Assembly (NCBI GenBank): GCA_017550765.1
Contig: JAFZOC010000043.1
Span: forward strand, 1-14,201
Direction: 5' to 3'
DNA length: 14,201 nucleotides
Source: Oscillospiraceae bacterium
GTDB taxonomy: Bacteria; Bacillota_A; Clostridia; Oscillospirales; Oscillospiraceae
The notes beneath the pieces are model-generated. The model was given only the letters and a program-made list of their open reading frames with translations. It was not told the DNA's origin and did no database searches. Every line of letters starts with the position of its first letter. Positions within the stretch are counted from its first letter, which is position 1. Below are positions 1 to 6,491 of this stretch, one piece after another. A program made the position numbers and the translations under genes.

Positions 1-60
1 CGGAGTCGCTTTGCCGGCGGGAACCTGGAACCTAACGTATCCAACTACTTTCTGTGCCAT
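1..60 (-). CDS. rplK: 50S ribosomal protein L11, N-terminal fragment (cut by window edge)
   Basis: Only the first 20 codons lie in the window; the gene continues past position 1. The visible protein begins MAQKVVGYVRFQVPAGKATP, which matches the universally conserved L11 N-terminus. In the family, L11 is a 50S protein of the GTPase-associated centre that binds 23S rRNA near helix 43/44. The start is supported by a GAGGTG ribosome binding site at 66-71, five bases upstream of the ATG. It follows nusG by 22 bp, the standard secE-nusG-rplK order, so it is probably co-transcribed from the promoter near 1200. Identification is firm despite the short stretch. Confidence 0.93.
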   Translation of the reverse strand, partial: MAQKVVGYVRFQVPAGKATP

Positions 61-82
61 GGTAGCACCTCTTTCTTACGAA

Positions 83-607
83 TTAATGTTTGATGGTCTC
101 GACCTGGTCGAGCTCCAGATCCACCGGAGTCTCGCGGCCGAACATGGAGACGACGACGCGGACCCGATCCTTCTCGGGCTCCAGCTCGTCCACCACGCCG
201 AGGAAGCCGGTCAGCGGTCCGTCGATGACCTTGACCTCATCGCCTACGGCATAACCGACGACGACCTCCCGGCGCTCTACGCCGAGTTCATACATCTCCT
301 GTTCCGTGAGGGGGATGGCGTCCCCGTCGGAGCCGACGAAGCCTGTGGCGCCGCGAACGTTGCGGACCAGGTGCCAGCTCTCATCCGTCATGATCATCTT
401 CACCAGCACATAGCCGGGGAAGACCTTCCGTTCCACGGTCTTTTCCCCGTTGTCGGTGAACTCCGTGACGGTCTCCATGGGGATGTTGACTTCCCGGATC
501 AGGTCGGTCATCTTGCGGTTCTCCGCCGCTTTCATCACCGCGGCGGCAACGGCGTTCTCATACCCGGAGTACGTATGGACTACGTACCACTTCGCTTCTT
601 CTGCCAT
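83..607 (-). CDS. nusG: Transcription termination/antitermination protein NusG
   Basis: A 174-aa protein of normal NusG length. It binds RNA polymerase through its N-terminal domain and modulates pausing, Rho-dependent termination and coupling to translation (family knowledge). Visible marks are the NGN-domain opening WYVVHTYSGYEN (residues 7-18), the FPGYVLVKM segment around residues 63-72, VRNVRGATGFVG in the second half of NGN, and a C-terminal KOW domain from about residue 122 with GPLTGFLG. The start was chosen as the ATG giving MAEEAKWYVV; the frame stays open upstream, but that stretch is secE read in another frame. No clear Shine-Dalgarno precedes it. The secE stop codon is only 5 bases upstream, so translation is probably coupled to secE. 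Confidence 0.97.
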   Translation of the reverse strand: MAEEAKWYVVHTYSGYENAVAAAVMKAAENRKMTDLIREVNIPMETVTEFTDNGEKTVERKVFPGYVLVKMIMTDESWHLVRNVRGATGFVGSDGDAIPLTEQEMYELGVERREVVVGYAVGDEVKVIDGPLTGFLGVVDELEPEKDRVRVVVSMFGRETPVDLELDQVETIKH

Positions 608-612
608 GTCGA

Positions 613-882
613 TCAAAGAAGCGTGAACAGGAGCCAGACCAGCTTCTGAGCGAGCCAGTCGAAGATCCCGAGACAAGCCGCCGAGATGAGCATGAACGCG
701 AGGGAAACGAGAGAGTTCTTCGCGAGCGCTTTCGGAGTCGGCCAGATGACCTTCTTCAGCTCGCTGCGCATCTCCCGGAACCATTTGGCGACCCGCTTGA
801 AAAAGCCGGGCTTCGCGTCGTCCTTCTTCACGGCCGTGACGGCTTTGGTGGGTGCGCCTTGCAGTTTCTTTTCTTCAGCCAT
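613..882 (-). CDS. secE: Preprotein translocase subunit SecE
   Basis: An 89-aa protein of the short, single-spanning SecE type found in Firmicutes. SecE clamps SecY in the SecYEG membrane channel. The N-terminal ~30 residues are charged and cytoplasmic (KKLQGAPTKAVTAVKKDD). The conserved amphipathic segment follows (FFKRVAKWFREMRSELKKVIWPTP), then one hydrophobic helix covering about the last 30 residues. I place the start at the ATG at 882 because an AGAAAGGA site lies 9 bases upstream. A GTG two codons earlier (888) sits too close to that site. It lies between rpmG and nusG, 21 bp after rpmG and 5 bp before nusG, consistent with one transcript. Confidence 0.95.
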   Translation of the reverse strand: MAEEKKLQGAPTKAVTAVKKDDAKPGFFKRVAKWFREMRSELKKVIWPTPKALAKNSLVSLAFMLISAACLGIFDWLAQKLVWLLFTLL

Positions 883-903
883 TTTCACGTGTCCTTTCTG
901 AAG

Positions 904-1065
904 TCACTTGGTCTCGACGTGCTTGGTGTGCTTTCTGCAGAAGGGGCAGTACTTGCTCCGCTCCAAACGGTCGGACGTGTTCTTTTTGTTCTTGACCGTG
1001 TTGTAGTTCCTCTGCTTGCATACGTCGCAACGAAGGGTGATCTTTACTCTTGCGCCTGCAGCCAT
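904..1065 (-). CDS. rpmG: 50S ribosomal protein L33 (zinc-binding type)
   Basis: A 53-aa basic protein reading [15 protein letters not shown] near the start and [12 protein letters not shown] near the end. The two CxxC pairs (Cys13/Cys16 and Cys40/Cys43) are those of the zinc-ribbon (C+) L33 form; zinc-free paralogs lack them. L33 sits near the E site of the 50S subunit. The start is firm: a GGAGGTG ribosome binding site lies 8 bases before the ATG. The frame continues upstream but without a good start. It is the first gene of the minus-strand operon, with a ~125-nt leader from the promoter at 1196-1224. Confidence 0.96.
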   Translation of the reverse strand: MAAGARVKITLRCDVCKQRNYNTVKNKKNTSDRLERSKYCPFCRKHTKHVETK

Positions 1066-1143
1066 TTTTTCGGCACCTCCTATTTTATTTACCCGCGCGA
1101 GGCGGGCATTGCCTCCCTGTATGGAACGCCGGGGACTGCCGTC

Positions 1144-1163
1144 TGCGCGGAAAAATGCGCGCA
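1144..1163 (-). other. Hairpin in the rpmG operon leader
   Basis: TGCGCG at 1144-1149 and CGCGCA at 1158-1163 form a perfect 6-bp stem with an 8-base A/T-rich loop. It lies about 25-45 nt into the predicted leader RNA of rpmG-secE-nusG-rplK. No run of U follows on the minus strand, so it is not an intrinsic terminator. An overlapping GTCTG/CAGAC pairing (1141-1145 with 1168-1172) could enclose the region instead. A regulatory role is possible but not shown. Confidence 0.35.
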
Positions 1164-1195
1164 AAAACAGACCTCTCGTCCGACAGGTAAAACAG

Positions 1196-1224
1196 AGTAT
1201 AGCACAGCGTTTTTCCGCGGTCAA
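1196..1224 (-). promoter_or_regulatory. Sigma-A-type promoter for rpmG-secE-nusG-rplK
   Basis: On the minus strand TTGACC (1219-1224) and TATACT (1196-1201) are separated by exactly 17 bases. A TGC just upstream of the -10 makes it an extended -10 promoter. This is 5/6 matches at each box to the housekeeping consensus and points straight at rpmG. The expected transcription start is near 1189, giving a leader of about 124 nt. Confidence 0.88.
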
Positions 1225-1435
1225 GCATTTTTTGCGGGAAATACAGGCTTTTTTCAGGAGCGGGAGCGCCGTTCGCGCCCACTCTGCCCGGGGACACGAC
1301 ATATGGTGGGCAGGACCGTCCGGACGGCCAAAGGATCGCGTCCTCCGGAGGAGGCGTCCCAGCCGGAGGAGAGGCGGACGGACCTGCGGCGGAAGATCGA
1401 AAGCGCGAAAACTCTCTTTGCCTCGTCAAAGAGCC
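1225..1435. other. Intergenic region between divergent promoters; perfect palindromes
   Basis: This is the central part of the 436-bp gene-free stretch between rpmG and folC. No convincing gene is present: open frames here lack ribosome binding sites and recognisable protein motifs. It holds two perfect 12-bp palindromes, CCGTCCGGACGG (1316-1327) and TCCTCCGGAGGA (1341-1352), centred 25 bp apart. A further CCGGAGGA follows nearby, around 1363-1370. These could be protein-binding dyads between the two promoters, or chance in GC-rich DNA. Confidence 0.4.
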
Positions 1436-1464
1436 TTGCAGGGCGGGGCGGATCGTGCTATGAT
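1436..1464 (+). promoter_or_regulatory. Probable extended -10 promoter for folC
   Basis: TATGAT at 1459-1464 is preceded by TGC (extended -10), with TTGCAG at 1436-1441 exactly 17 bases upstream. The -35 box matches the consensus at only 3 of 6 positions; the -10 region carries most of the signal. The expected start near 1471 would give a leader of about 30 nt containing the folC ribosome binding site. Confidence 0.65.
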
Positions 1465-1501
1465 GTACACAGGGAAATATCCGCAGGGAGGCAGGACGGG
1501 C

Positions 1502-2764
1502 ATGGACTACAGGCAAGCGCTGGATTATATCGACGGGACCCGCTGGCTGGGGTCCAGACTGGGGCTCGAGCGGACCGAGACGCTGCTGGAGCATCTGGGC
1601 CGGCCCCAGGACGCGCTCAAGTTCGTGCACATCGCGGGCACCAACGGCAAGGGCAGCTGCGCGGCCATGCTGGCCTCGATCCTGAAGACCGCCGGCTACC
1701 GCACGGGCCTGTACACCTCCCCCTATCTCTTCCGCTTCAACGAGCGCATGCAGCTGAACGGCAAGCCGATCGGCGACGAGGACCTGGCCGCCCTGGTCAC
1801 TCAGATCGCCCCTCTGGCCGACGCCATGGAGGACCACCCCACCGAGTTCGAGCTCATCACCGCCGTGGCGCTGAAATGGTTCGCGGAGCAGCACTGCGAC
1901 ATCGTGGTGCTGGAGGTGGGGCTGGGCGGCCGCTTCGACGCCACCAACGTCATCCCCGCCCCCGAGGCCGCCGTGATCATGAACATCGGCCTGGATCACA
2001 CCCAGATCCTGGGCGACACGGTGGAGAAGATCGCCGCGGAGAAAGCCGGCATCCTCAAGCCCGGCTGCGACGCGGTGGTCTATGAGCAGCGGGAGAGCGT
2101 GCTGGACGCGATCCGGCAGAAGGCCCGGGAAGTGGGCGCCGCGCTGCATATCGCGGACTTTTCCCGCCTGGTCCCGGAGTTCGACAGCCTGGAGGGGCAG
2201 AGCTTCACCTATAAGGACGAGCCCTACGCCCTGGCCCTGCTGGGCGACCATCAGCTCCGCAACGCCGCCGTGGTCCTGGAGACCGTGGAGGTCCTGCGCC
2301 GGCGGGGCTGGGAGCTCCCGCAGGAGGACGTGGAACACGGCCTCTACGCCACGTCCTGGCCGGCCCGCTTCGAGCTGGTCTCGGAGGAGCCGCCCTTCGT
2401 CGTGGACGGGGGGCACAACCCCCAGTGCGCCGAGAGCGTGCGCGCCAACCTCCTGCGCTACTTCCCCGAGACGCGGCGGGTGCTGCTGGTGGGGGTCCTG
2501 GGGGACAAGGACTGGCAGGAGATCTTTCGGATCCTGGACGGCGCGGCGGACGAGTGGGTCTGCGTGACGCCCGACAGCGAGCGCGCCCTGCCGGCGGCGG
2601 AACTGGGGGCCTTCCTGGAGAAGACCGGCAAGCCCGTCACCGTCTGCGGCTCGATCCCCGAGGGGGTGGAGACCGCCCGGGAACGGGCGGAGGGCGGCAT
2701 GGCCTGCGCCGTGGGCTCGCTCTACATGGCCGGCGCGGTCCGCGCCTGCTTCGGACTGACGTGA
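1502..2764 (+). CDS. folC: Bifunctional folylpolyglutamate synthase/dihydrofolate synthase
   Basis: A 420-aa member of the Mur-ligase-like FolC family, of typical length. The family adds glutamate to dihydropteroate and/or reduced folates using ATP, which retains the cofactor in the cytosol. Visible motifs are the P-loop GTNGKGS (residues 46-52), TSPYL (72-76), the central VLEVGLGGRFDATN (137-149), GLDHTQILG (163-171) followed by AAEKAGI (178-184), and the C-terminal-domain signature VDGGHNP (301-307). The start ATG has AGGGAGG at 1485-1491, ten bases upstream. An earlier in-frame ATG pair at 1460-1465 overlaps the -10 box and is rejected. Whether it is bifunctional or makes only one of the two reactions cannot be read from sequence. 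ruvX follows after 49 bp. Confidence 0.95.
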   Translation: MDYRQALDYIDGTRWLGSRLGLERTETLLEHLGRPQDALKFVHIAGTNGKGSCAAMLASILKTAGYRTGLYTSPYLFRFNERMQLNGKPIGDEDLAALVTQIAPLADAMEDHPTEFELITAVALKWFAEQHCDIVVLEVGLGGRFDATNVIPAPEAAVIMNIGLDHTQILGDTVEKIAAEKAGILKPGCDAVVYEQRESVLDAIRQKAREVGAALHIADFSRLVPEFDSLEGQSFTYKDEPYALALLGDHQLRNAAVVLETVEVLRRRGWELPQEDVEHGLYATSWPARFELVSEEPPFVVDGGHNPQCAESVRANLLRYFPETRRVLLVGVLGDKDWQEIFRILDGAADEWVCVTPDSERALPAAELGAFLEKTGKPVTVCGSIPEGVETARERAEGGMACAVGSLYMAGAVRACFGLT

Positions 2765-2773
2765 ATGTGACAG

Positions 2774-2790
2774 CTCCCCCGGAGGGGGAG
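2774..2790 (+). other. Short GC hairpin between folC and ruvX
   Basis: CTCCCCC (2774-2780) and GGGGGAG (2784-2790) form a perfect 7-bp stem with a 3-base loop, starting ten bases after the folC stop. No U tract follows, so it is not a standard terminator. It could stabilise the 3' end of a processed folC message or weakly separate folC from ruvX expression. Confidence 0.4.
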
Positions 2791-2813
2791 ACAGGGATCG
2801 GAGGTGGTGGCCT

Positions 2814-3221
2814 ATGAGAGTCATGGCAATCGACTATGGCGACCAGCGGATCGGGCTGGCAGTGTCGGATCTGCTGGGGATGATCGCGGGGGAGGCCTGG
2901 ACCATGAACGAATGGGACATGGAGCGGGCCAGCCTGCGGATCGCCGAAGAGGCGAAAAAGCGGGAGGTCGGCACCCTGGTGCTGGGCCTGCCGAAGAACA
3001 TGGACGGCACGGAGGGCCCCCGGGCCGAGAAGAGCCGGACCTTCCGGACGCTCCTGGAGCGGGACAGCGGCCTGCCCGTCGTCCTCTGGGACGAGCGGCG
3101 CAGCAGCATCGAGGCCCACGCCATCCTCCGAGCCGCCGGGAAAAAAGAGCGCGTCCACCGCAAGACCGTGGACGCCGTGGCTGCCAGCCTGATCCTGGAG
3201 GGCTATCTGGGCAGCCTTTGA
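2814..3221 (+). CDS. ruvX: YqgF/RuvX family pre-16S rRNA nuclease / Holliday junction resolvase-like protein
   Basis: A 135-aa protein of normal YqgF length with an RNase H-like fold. The family has been assigned both pre-16S rRNA 5'-end maturation and Holliday-junction resolution. Visible motifs are the first strand AIDYGDQRIGLAVSD with Asp7, the family hallmark LGLPKNMDGTEG (residues 58-68), WDERRSS (92-98) with Asp93/Glu94, and the final HRKTVDAVAASLIL with Asp120. Asp7, Glu94 and Asp120 are the likely metal ligands. The start is set by GGAGGTG at 2800-2806, seven bases before the ATG. It lies between folC and an MscS gene with no separate promoter evident, so it is probably read from the folC promoter. 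Confidence 0.93.
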   Translation: MRVMAIDYGDQRIGLAVSDLLGMIAGEAWTMNEWDMERASLRIAEEAKKREVGTLVLGLPKNMDGTEGPRAEKSRTFRTLLERDSGLPVVLWDERRSSIEAHAILRAAGKKERVHRKTVDAVAASLILEGYLGSL

Positions 3222-3281
3222 ACACGCGCGAAAGACCTGAAGATACGACCCCGCGAATTTCATTGAAAAGGAGAGATCAGC

Positions 3282-4154
3282 ATGTACATCCTGACCGGCG
3301 ACGTCGCCGCCACCGCCGCAGCAGCGGCTGAGCACAGCAAGAAGTCCTTCTTCGAGATCCTGGGAGAGTTCAAGATCGGCGAGATCTCCCTGTCCACCAT
3401 CCTGGCCGCCATCCTGACCTTCGTCATCTGCCTGATCGTCATCAAGATCATCACCGGCGTGGCCAACAGGGCCCTGTCCAAGTCCAAGAAACTGGACGCC
3501 ACCCTCCGCGGCTTCGTCACCTCCGCCATCAAAGCGGTCCTGTGGGTGATCGCGGCGATCATCGTGGCCAACGCCCTGGGCATCAACACCAGCTCCCTGG
3601 TGGCCCTGGTCAGCGTCGTCGGCCTGGCGCTGTCCCTGTCCGTGCAGAACATCCTCTCGAACCTGTTCTCCGGCCTGACCCTGCTGATCACCAAGCCCTT
3701 CGCCGCCGGCGACTTTGTGGAGATCGCGGGCAAGACCGGCATCGTGAAGACCGTGGGCCTGTTCTACACCCAGCTGGACACCCTGGACAACATCGCCGTG
3801 TCCATCCCCAACAGCGACGTGACCGCCGCCTCCGTCTCGAACTACAGCCGCGAGGAGCTGCGCCGCGTGGACCGCACCTTCACCACCTCCTATGAGTGCA
3901 CCACCGAAGAGGTGAAGGCCGCCATCGCCGACGCCATCGCCAAGGACGAGCGCATCCTGGCCGAGCCCGCGCCCTTCGTCCGCCTGATTGACTACAAGGG
4001 CAGCACCGTGGAGTACGTGGTCCGCGTCTGGTGCAAGAGCTCCGATTACTGGGACGTGTACTTCAACCTGAACGAGAACGTCCGCGAGAGCTTCGCCGCC
4101 AAGGGCGTCAAGTTCAGCTACGAGCACGTCAACGTCCACATCGTGGAGAAGTAA
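3282..4154 (+). CDS. mscS: Small-conductance mechanosensitive channel, MscS family
   Basis: A 290-aa protein, close in length to the classic three-helix MscS. It would sit in the cytoplasmic membrane and release solutes on hypo-osmotic shock. Hydrophobic segments lie at about 37-60, 82-99 and 104-137. The third is the pore helix, rich in small residues (VVGLALSLSVQNILSNLFSG), followed by the hallmark ITKPFAAGDFVEI (136-148) that opens the beta domain. The alpha/beta C-terminal vestibule runs to the end. AAAAGGAGAG at 3267-3276 supports the start. The N-terminus before helix 1 is alanine-rich. It is the last gene before the terminator at 4184-4218. Paralog assignment within the MscS family is not possible here. 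Confidence 0.93.
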   Translation: MYILTGDVAATAAAAAEHSKKSFFEILGEFKIGEISLSTILAAILTFVICLIVIKIITGVANRALSKSKKLDATLRGFVTSAIKAVLWVIAAIIVANALGINTSSLVALVSVVGLALSLSVQNILSNLFSGLTLLITKPFAAGDFVEIAGKTGIVKTVGLFYTQLDTLDNIAVSIPNSDVTAASVSNYSREELRRVDRTFTTSYECTTEEVKAAIADAIAKDERILAEPAPFVRLIDYKGSTVEYVVRVWCKSSDYWDVYFNLNENVRESFAAKGVKFSYEHVNVHIVEK

Positions 4155-4183
4155 GCGCGCGCCCGAACATCAGCCCCAACGTG

Positions 4184-4218
4184 AAAAGCAGCCTCCCTTT
4201 TCGGGAGGCTGCTTTTTT
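4184..4218 (+). terminator. Strong intrinsic terminator after mscS, probably bidirectional
   Basis: GCAGCCTCCC (4188-4197) pairs perfectly with GGGAGGCTGC (4203-4212) around a 5-base loop, and the flanking AAAA/TTTT extends the stem to 14 bp. Six T residues follow on the plus strand. On the minus strand four T residues follow, so it may also terminate the converging gene that ends at 4328. The 109 bp from 4219 to 4327 hold nothing else I can support. Confidence 0.93.
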
Positions 4219-4327
4219 GCGTCTTTGCGTCGACCGGACGCGGTGGATGCCAACAGGCGCGGCAGGCGGAGGCGGTCCCGCCGGATCCGCCGGGGCGCGT
4301 CGGGAAGGGCTCTCCCCGTCCGTGCGC

Positions 4328-6376
4328 TCAGGTCCCCTGGATCAGGCGGAGGACCCTGGCCGTGTCGAAACTGTGGATCTGCTCGGCCGTCTCCGGCAGC
4401 GCCAGATCCCGGTCGGAGAACACGGTGTCCGCCTGGGCTGGGTCGTCCACCAGCTCCGTGGCCGCCATCCGCGCGAAGCCGGCCAGGTCCAGGATCCTCG
4501 TCGCCTCCAGGTAGGGCGCCAGGAAGCCCAGCCTCGTCTCCCCGGCGATGTGCGCCTTGCCCTCCCGGGCCACGTTCAGCCAGACGAACTCCCGGCTGTC
4601 CGGATCCAGGGCGAAGAGATAGGCGAAGGTGCTGTCGCAGTCCACGGTGAAGGAGGACTTGACGGTCTTGGGCTCGAAGACCTTCCCGCTGTCCGGCAGG
4701 TCTCGCAGCATATAGCCCGCCCGGCATACGCATTCGCGGAAGGTGCTGTGGGAGAACACATTGTCGCAGAAGATCAGATAGCGGAGCTGCGGATACAGCT
4801 CTCTGACCAACGCCAGATCCACGTCGAAATACTCGGAGCCGCCGTGATAGCCGGAGGTCTCGTCGCCGGAAAAGGTCAGCGCTTCGCTCTGCGCTGCGTA
4901 CATGGTCCGCCAGGAGAACTCCTCCTGCAGGCCGTCCCGGCGCAGCCCGATCGCGGACAGGTCGATGTCGTCCACCTTCTCCCAGTAGGTGAAGGCCCGG
5001 ATCTTCTTGCCCTCCGGCAGCGGGAGCCGGCTCCCCTTGGGCAGTACGCCGTAGCCGCCCTGGGCGGTGCTCTCCTGCATGGGCAGCGCGACCTTGTTGA
5101 GCGCCGGGTCCACGTAGACCTTCCCCAGCCGGCCCCGGACGGCCAGGGAGAGCTTCTCCCGGATCTGCGTATAGAGCTGCTCCGCCTGTTCCGGCGTCAG
5201 TGTCGAGCGGCGGGCGTGCCGTTCTTCCTCCGTCTCCTCGTGGATCTTCAGCTGCCCGAAGCGGGCGAAGCGGAAAGACCGCGCCTCGCCGGCGCCCTGG
5301 TAGCCGCCGTACTGATACAGCAGCTGCAGCAGCACGACGGTGTTGTCGGCGGGGATCTCCCGGATCAGCGCCGCCCGATCCCCTTCGGTCCGGCAGCGGC
5401 TCATGAGGTAGTTCAGGTTCCGCAGCACCGCGCCGGAGCCCTTCTCCTTTTTCAGCACGGCGATCGCGGCGGGGATGTCACCGCCGTCGATGGCGCGCTC
5501 AAAGTCGGACCAGGCGGAGCGGGCCTCCTTGCCGCGCATGGCCTTGACGAAGGCCGCAGCCTCCTCGTTCACGGGCCGGTAGTGGATGTGGTGCAGCAGA
5601 CCGCGCCAGAGCGCCTTCTTCTCACAGCAGGTCCGGACGTCGCACTTGCCGTCCAGGATCAGACGGTCGATGACCTGCGTGAGGAAGACGCGGTCCCTGT
5701 TCTTCAGCGAGAGCGCCCGCACATCCGCGCTGTCGTAGACGCGGTACTGCAGCTCCGCCAGGAGCTGCATGACGTCCGAGAGCCGGAGGTACCGGGTGAG
5801 CTGGAGCTGCCGGGTGTCCAGCAGGAGCCGGACGACGGTATTCTTGGAGGCGCAGCGCTCCACCTCGAAGGGCCGGTCCGTCAGCAGCCACAGGACCAGG
5901 TCGTAGCTGTCGTCGCTGAGGGGGCGGGAGGAAGCCAGAAGGTCCCGCACGTCCTGCTCCAGGATGAGCCAGGCCTCCTCCTCGGTCAGGATCCGGAAGC
6001 AGCGAGGCTCCACGTTCTCCCGGAAGACGCTGCGCGCCAGAGGCCCTTCGAAGAGGGAGTGGCCGGGGGACTCGAAATGGCCCAGACCGTAGGTCATGAC
6101 GTAGTGGAACATCTGGTCGAAGAGCCGCTCCGCCCGGGACATGCGCCGGACGCTCTCGGGGAAGCCGCGGTAGAAAGGCTCCGGTACGTTCTTGCCCAGG
6201 GCCTCTGACACGTAGCGGATGAGTTCCGGCTCGGCATAGCGCCCGCCGGACACGACCTTGATCTGGAACAGGGAGGCCAGCGCGTACAGCGTCGGGAAGG
6301 CCAGTTCCTCCTTGCCCTTGCCGCTGCTGACCAGGATCTCCTTGCGGAACAGCCAGTCCCGATAGAGCTTGTCCAT
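4328..6376 (-). CDS. TerD-like domain protein, large, resembling the MXAN_6230/SCO0854 family
   Basis: A 682-aa, apparently cytosolic protein with no signal peptide or membrane segment. The C-terminal part looks like a TerD (tellurite/stress response) beta-sandwich. LPKGSRLPLP (445-454) leads into IRAFTYWEKVDDIDLSAIGL (459-478). SGDETSGYHGGSEYFDVDL (503-521) corresponds to the SGDN-TG-G-DDE-I-VDL region of TerD, and RYLIFCDNVFS follows at 532-542. The Asp-rich stretch at 469-472 and SGDE fit the calcium-binding positions of that family. The N-terminal ~430 residues are helical; LWRGLLHHIHY (256-266) and the SAWSDFERAIDGGDIPAAIAVL region (287-308) recall the MXAN_6230/SCO0854 family as I remember it, but no RING-type cysteine cluster is visible. 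The start is supported by AAGGAGG at 6384-6390. The exact biochemical role is unknown. It stands alone, with a structured ~225-nt leader. Confidence 0.72.
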   Translation of the reverse strand: MDKLYRDWLFRKEILVSSGKGKEELAFPTLYALASLFQIKVVSGGRYAEPELIRYVSEALGKNVPEPFYRGFPESVRRMSRAERLFDQMFHYVMTYGLGHFESPGHSLFEGPLARSVFRENVEPRCFRILTEEEAWLILEQDVRDLLASSRPLSDDSYDLVLWLLTDRPFEVERCASKNTVVRLLLDTRQLQLTRYLRLSDVMQLLAELQYRVYDSADVRALSLKNRDRVFLTQVIDRLILDGKCDVRTCCEKKALWRGLLHHIHYRPVNEEAAAFVKAMRGKEARSAWSDFERAIDGGDIPAAIAVLKKEKGSGAVLRNLNYLMSRCRTEGDRAALIREIPADNTVVLLQLLYQYGGYQGAGEARSFRFARFGQLKIHEETEEERHARRSTLTPEQAEQLYTQIREKLSLAVRGRLGKVYVDPALNKVALPMQESTAQGGYGVLPKGSRLPLPEGKKIRAFTYWEKVDDIDLSAIGLRRDGLQEEFSWRTMYAAQSEALTFSGDETSGYHGGSEYFDVDLALVRELYPQLRYLIFCDNVFSHSTFRECVCRAGYMLRDLPDSGKVFEPKTVKSSFTVDCDSTFAYLFALDPDSREFVWLNVAREGKAHIAGETRLGFLAPYLEATRILDLAGFARMAATELVDDPAQADTVFSDRDLALPETAEQIHSFDTARVLRLIQGT

Positions 6377-6407
6377 ATCGATGCCTCCTTCGTTTCGGAA
6401 AAGATGG

Positions 6408-6421
6408 AAAAAGGGGCTGAT
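6408..6421 (-). terminator. Possible U-tract terminator formed with the closing stem of RNA copy 2
   Basis: On the minus strand the 3' arm ATCAGCCCC of the 9-bp stem (6413-6421, pairing with 6479-6487) is followed at once by five T residues (6408-6412), then CC and more T-rich sequence. A GC-rich stem followed by a U run is the layout of an intrinsic terminator, here enclosing a whole folded domain. If active, it would stop transcription about 30 nt before the TerD-like gene's start codon. Confidence 0.5.
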
Positions 6422-6487
6422 GGAATCGCCGCACTTCCGTGTTCCCTTGAAGGATCAAAGAAGTAAGCGCGGCTAGCTATCAGCCCC
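6413..6487 (-). ncRNA. Structured RNA motif, copy 2 (candidate riboswitch-like element)
   Basis: Read on the minus strand: a 9-bp closing stem GGGGCTGAT/ATCAGCCCC (6479-6487 with 6413-6421), an internal loop AGCTA opposite GATTCC, an 8-bp stem GCCGCGCT/AGTGCGGC (6466-6473 with 6428-6435, one G-U), a UAC bulge (6463-6465), and a variable terminal arm that can form TTTGA/TCAAG. The core blocks are shared with copy 1, while the closing stem and terminal arm differ. I do not recognise the motif as any known riboswitch class. It lies 24 nt upstream of the TerD-like gene's ribosome binding site. Confidence 0.68.
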
Positions 6488-6491
6488 TCGT

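Noticed and set aside
883..903. tRNA-Trp gene expected between rpmG and secE in some Clostridia
   Set aside because: The gap is only 21 bp, too short for a tRNA.
2774..2790. Intrinsic terminator after folC
   Set aside because: The hairpin is real but no U tract follows, and ruvX starts 24 bases later without an evident promoter.
1085..2824. Minus-strand open frame of 579 codons opposite folC
   Set aside because: folC is certain from its motifs; the opposite frame crosses the divergent promoters and shows no family features.
4031..6208. Plus-strand open frame of 725 codons opposite the TerD-like gene
   Set aside because: Composition is that of a reverse-complement shadow; it crosses the strong terminator at 4184-4218 and contains no protein motif.
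6413..6487. Hammerhead ribozyme or glutamine riboswitch on the plus strand
   Set aside because: CTGATGG lacks the final A of CUGANGA and there is no matching GAAA core. The GAAGTA similarity to the glutamine motif is not accompanied by its other conserved parts. The wobble pattern favours the minus strand.
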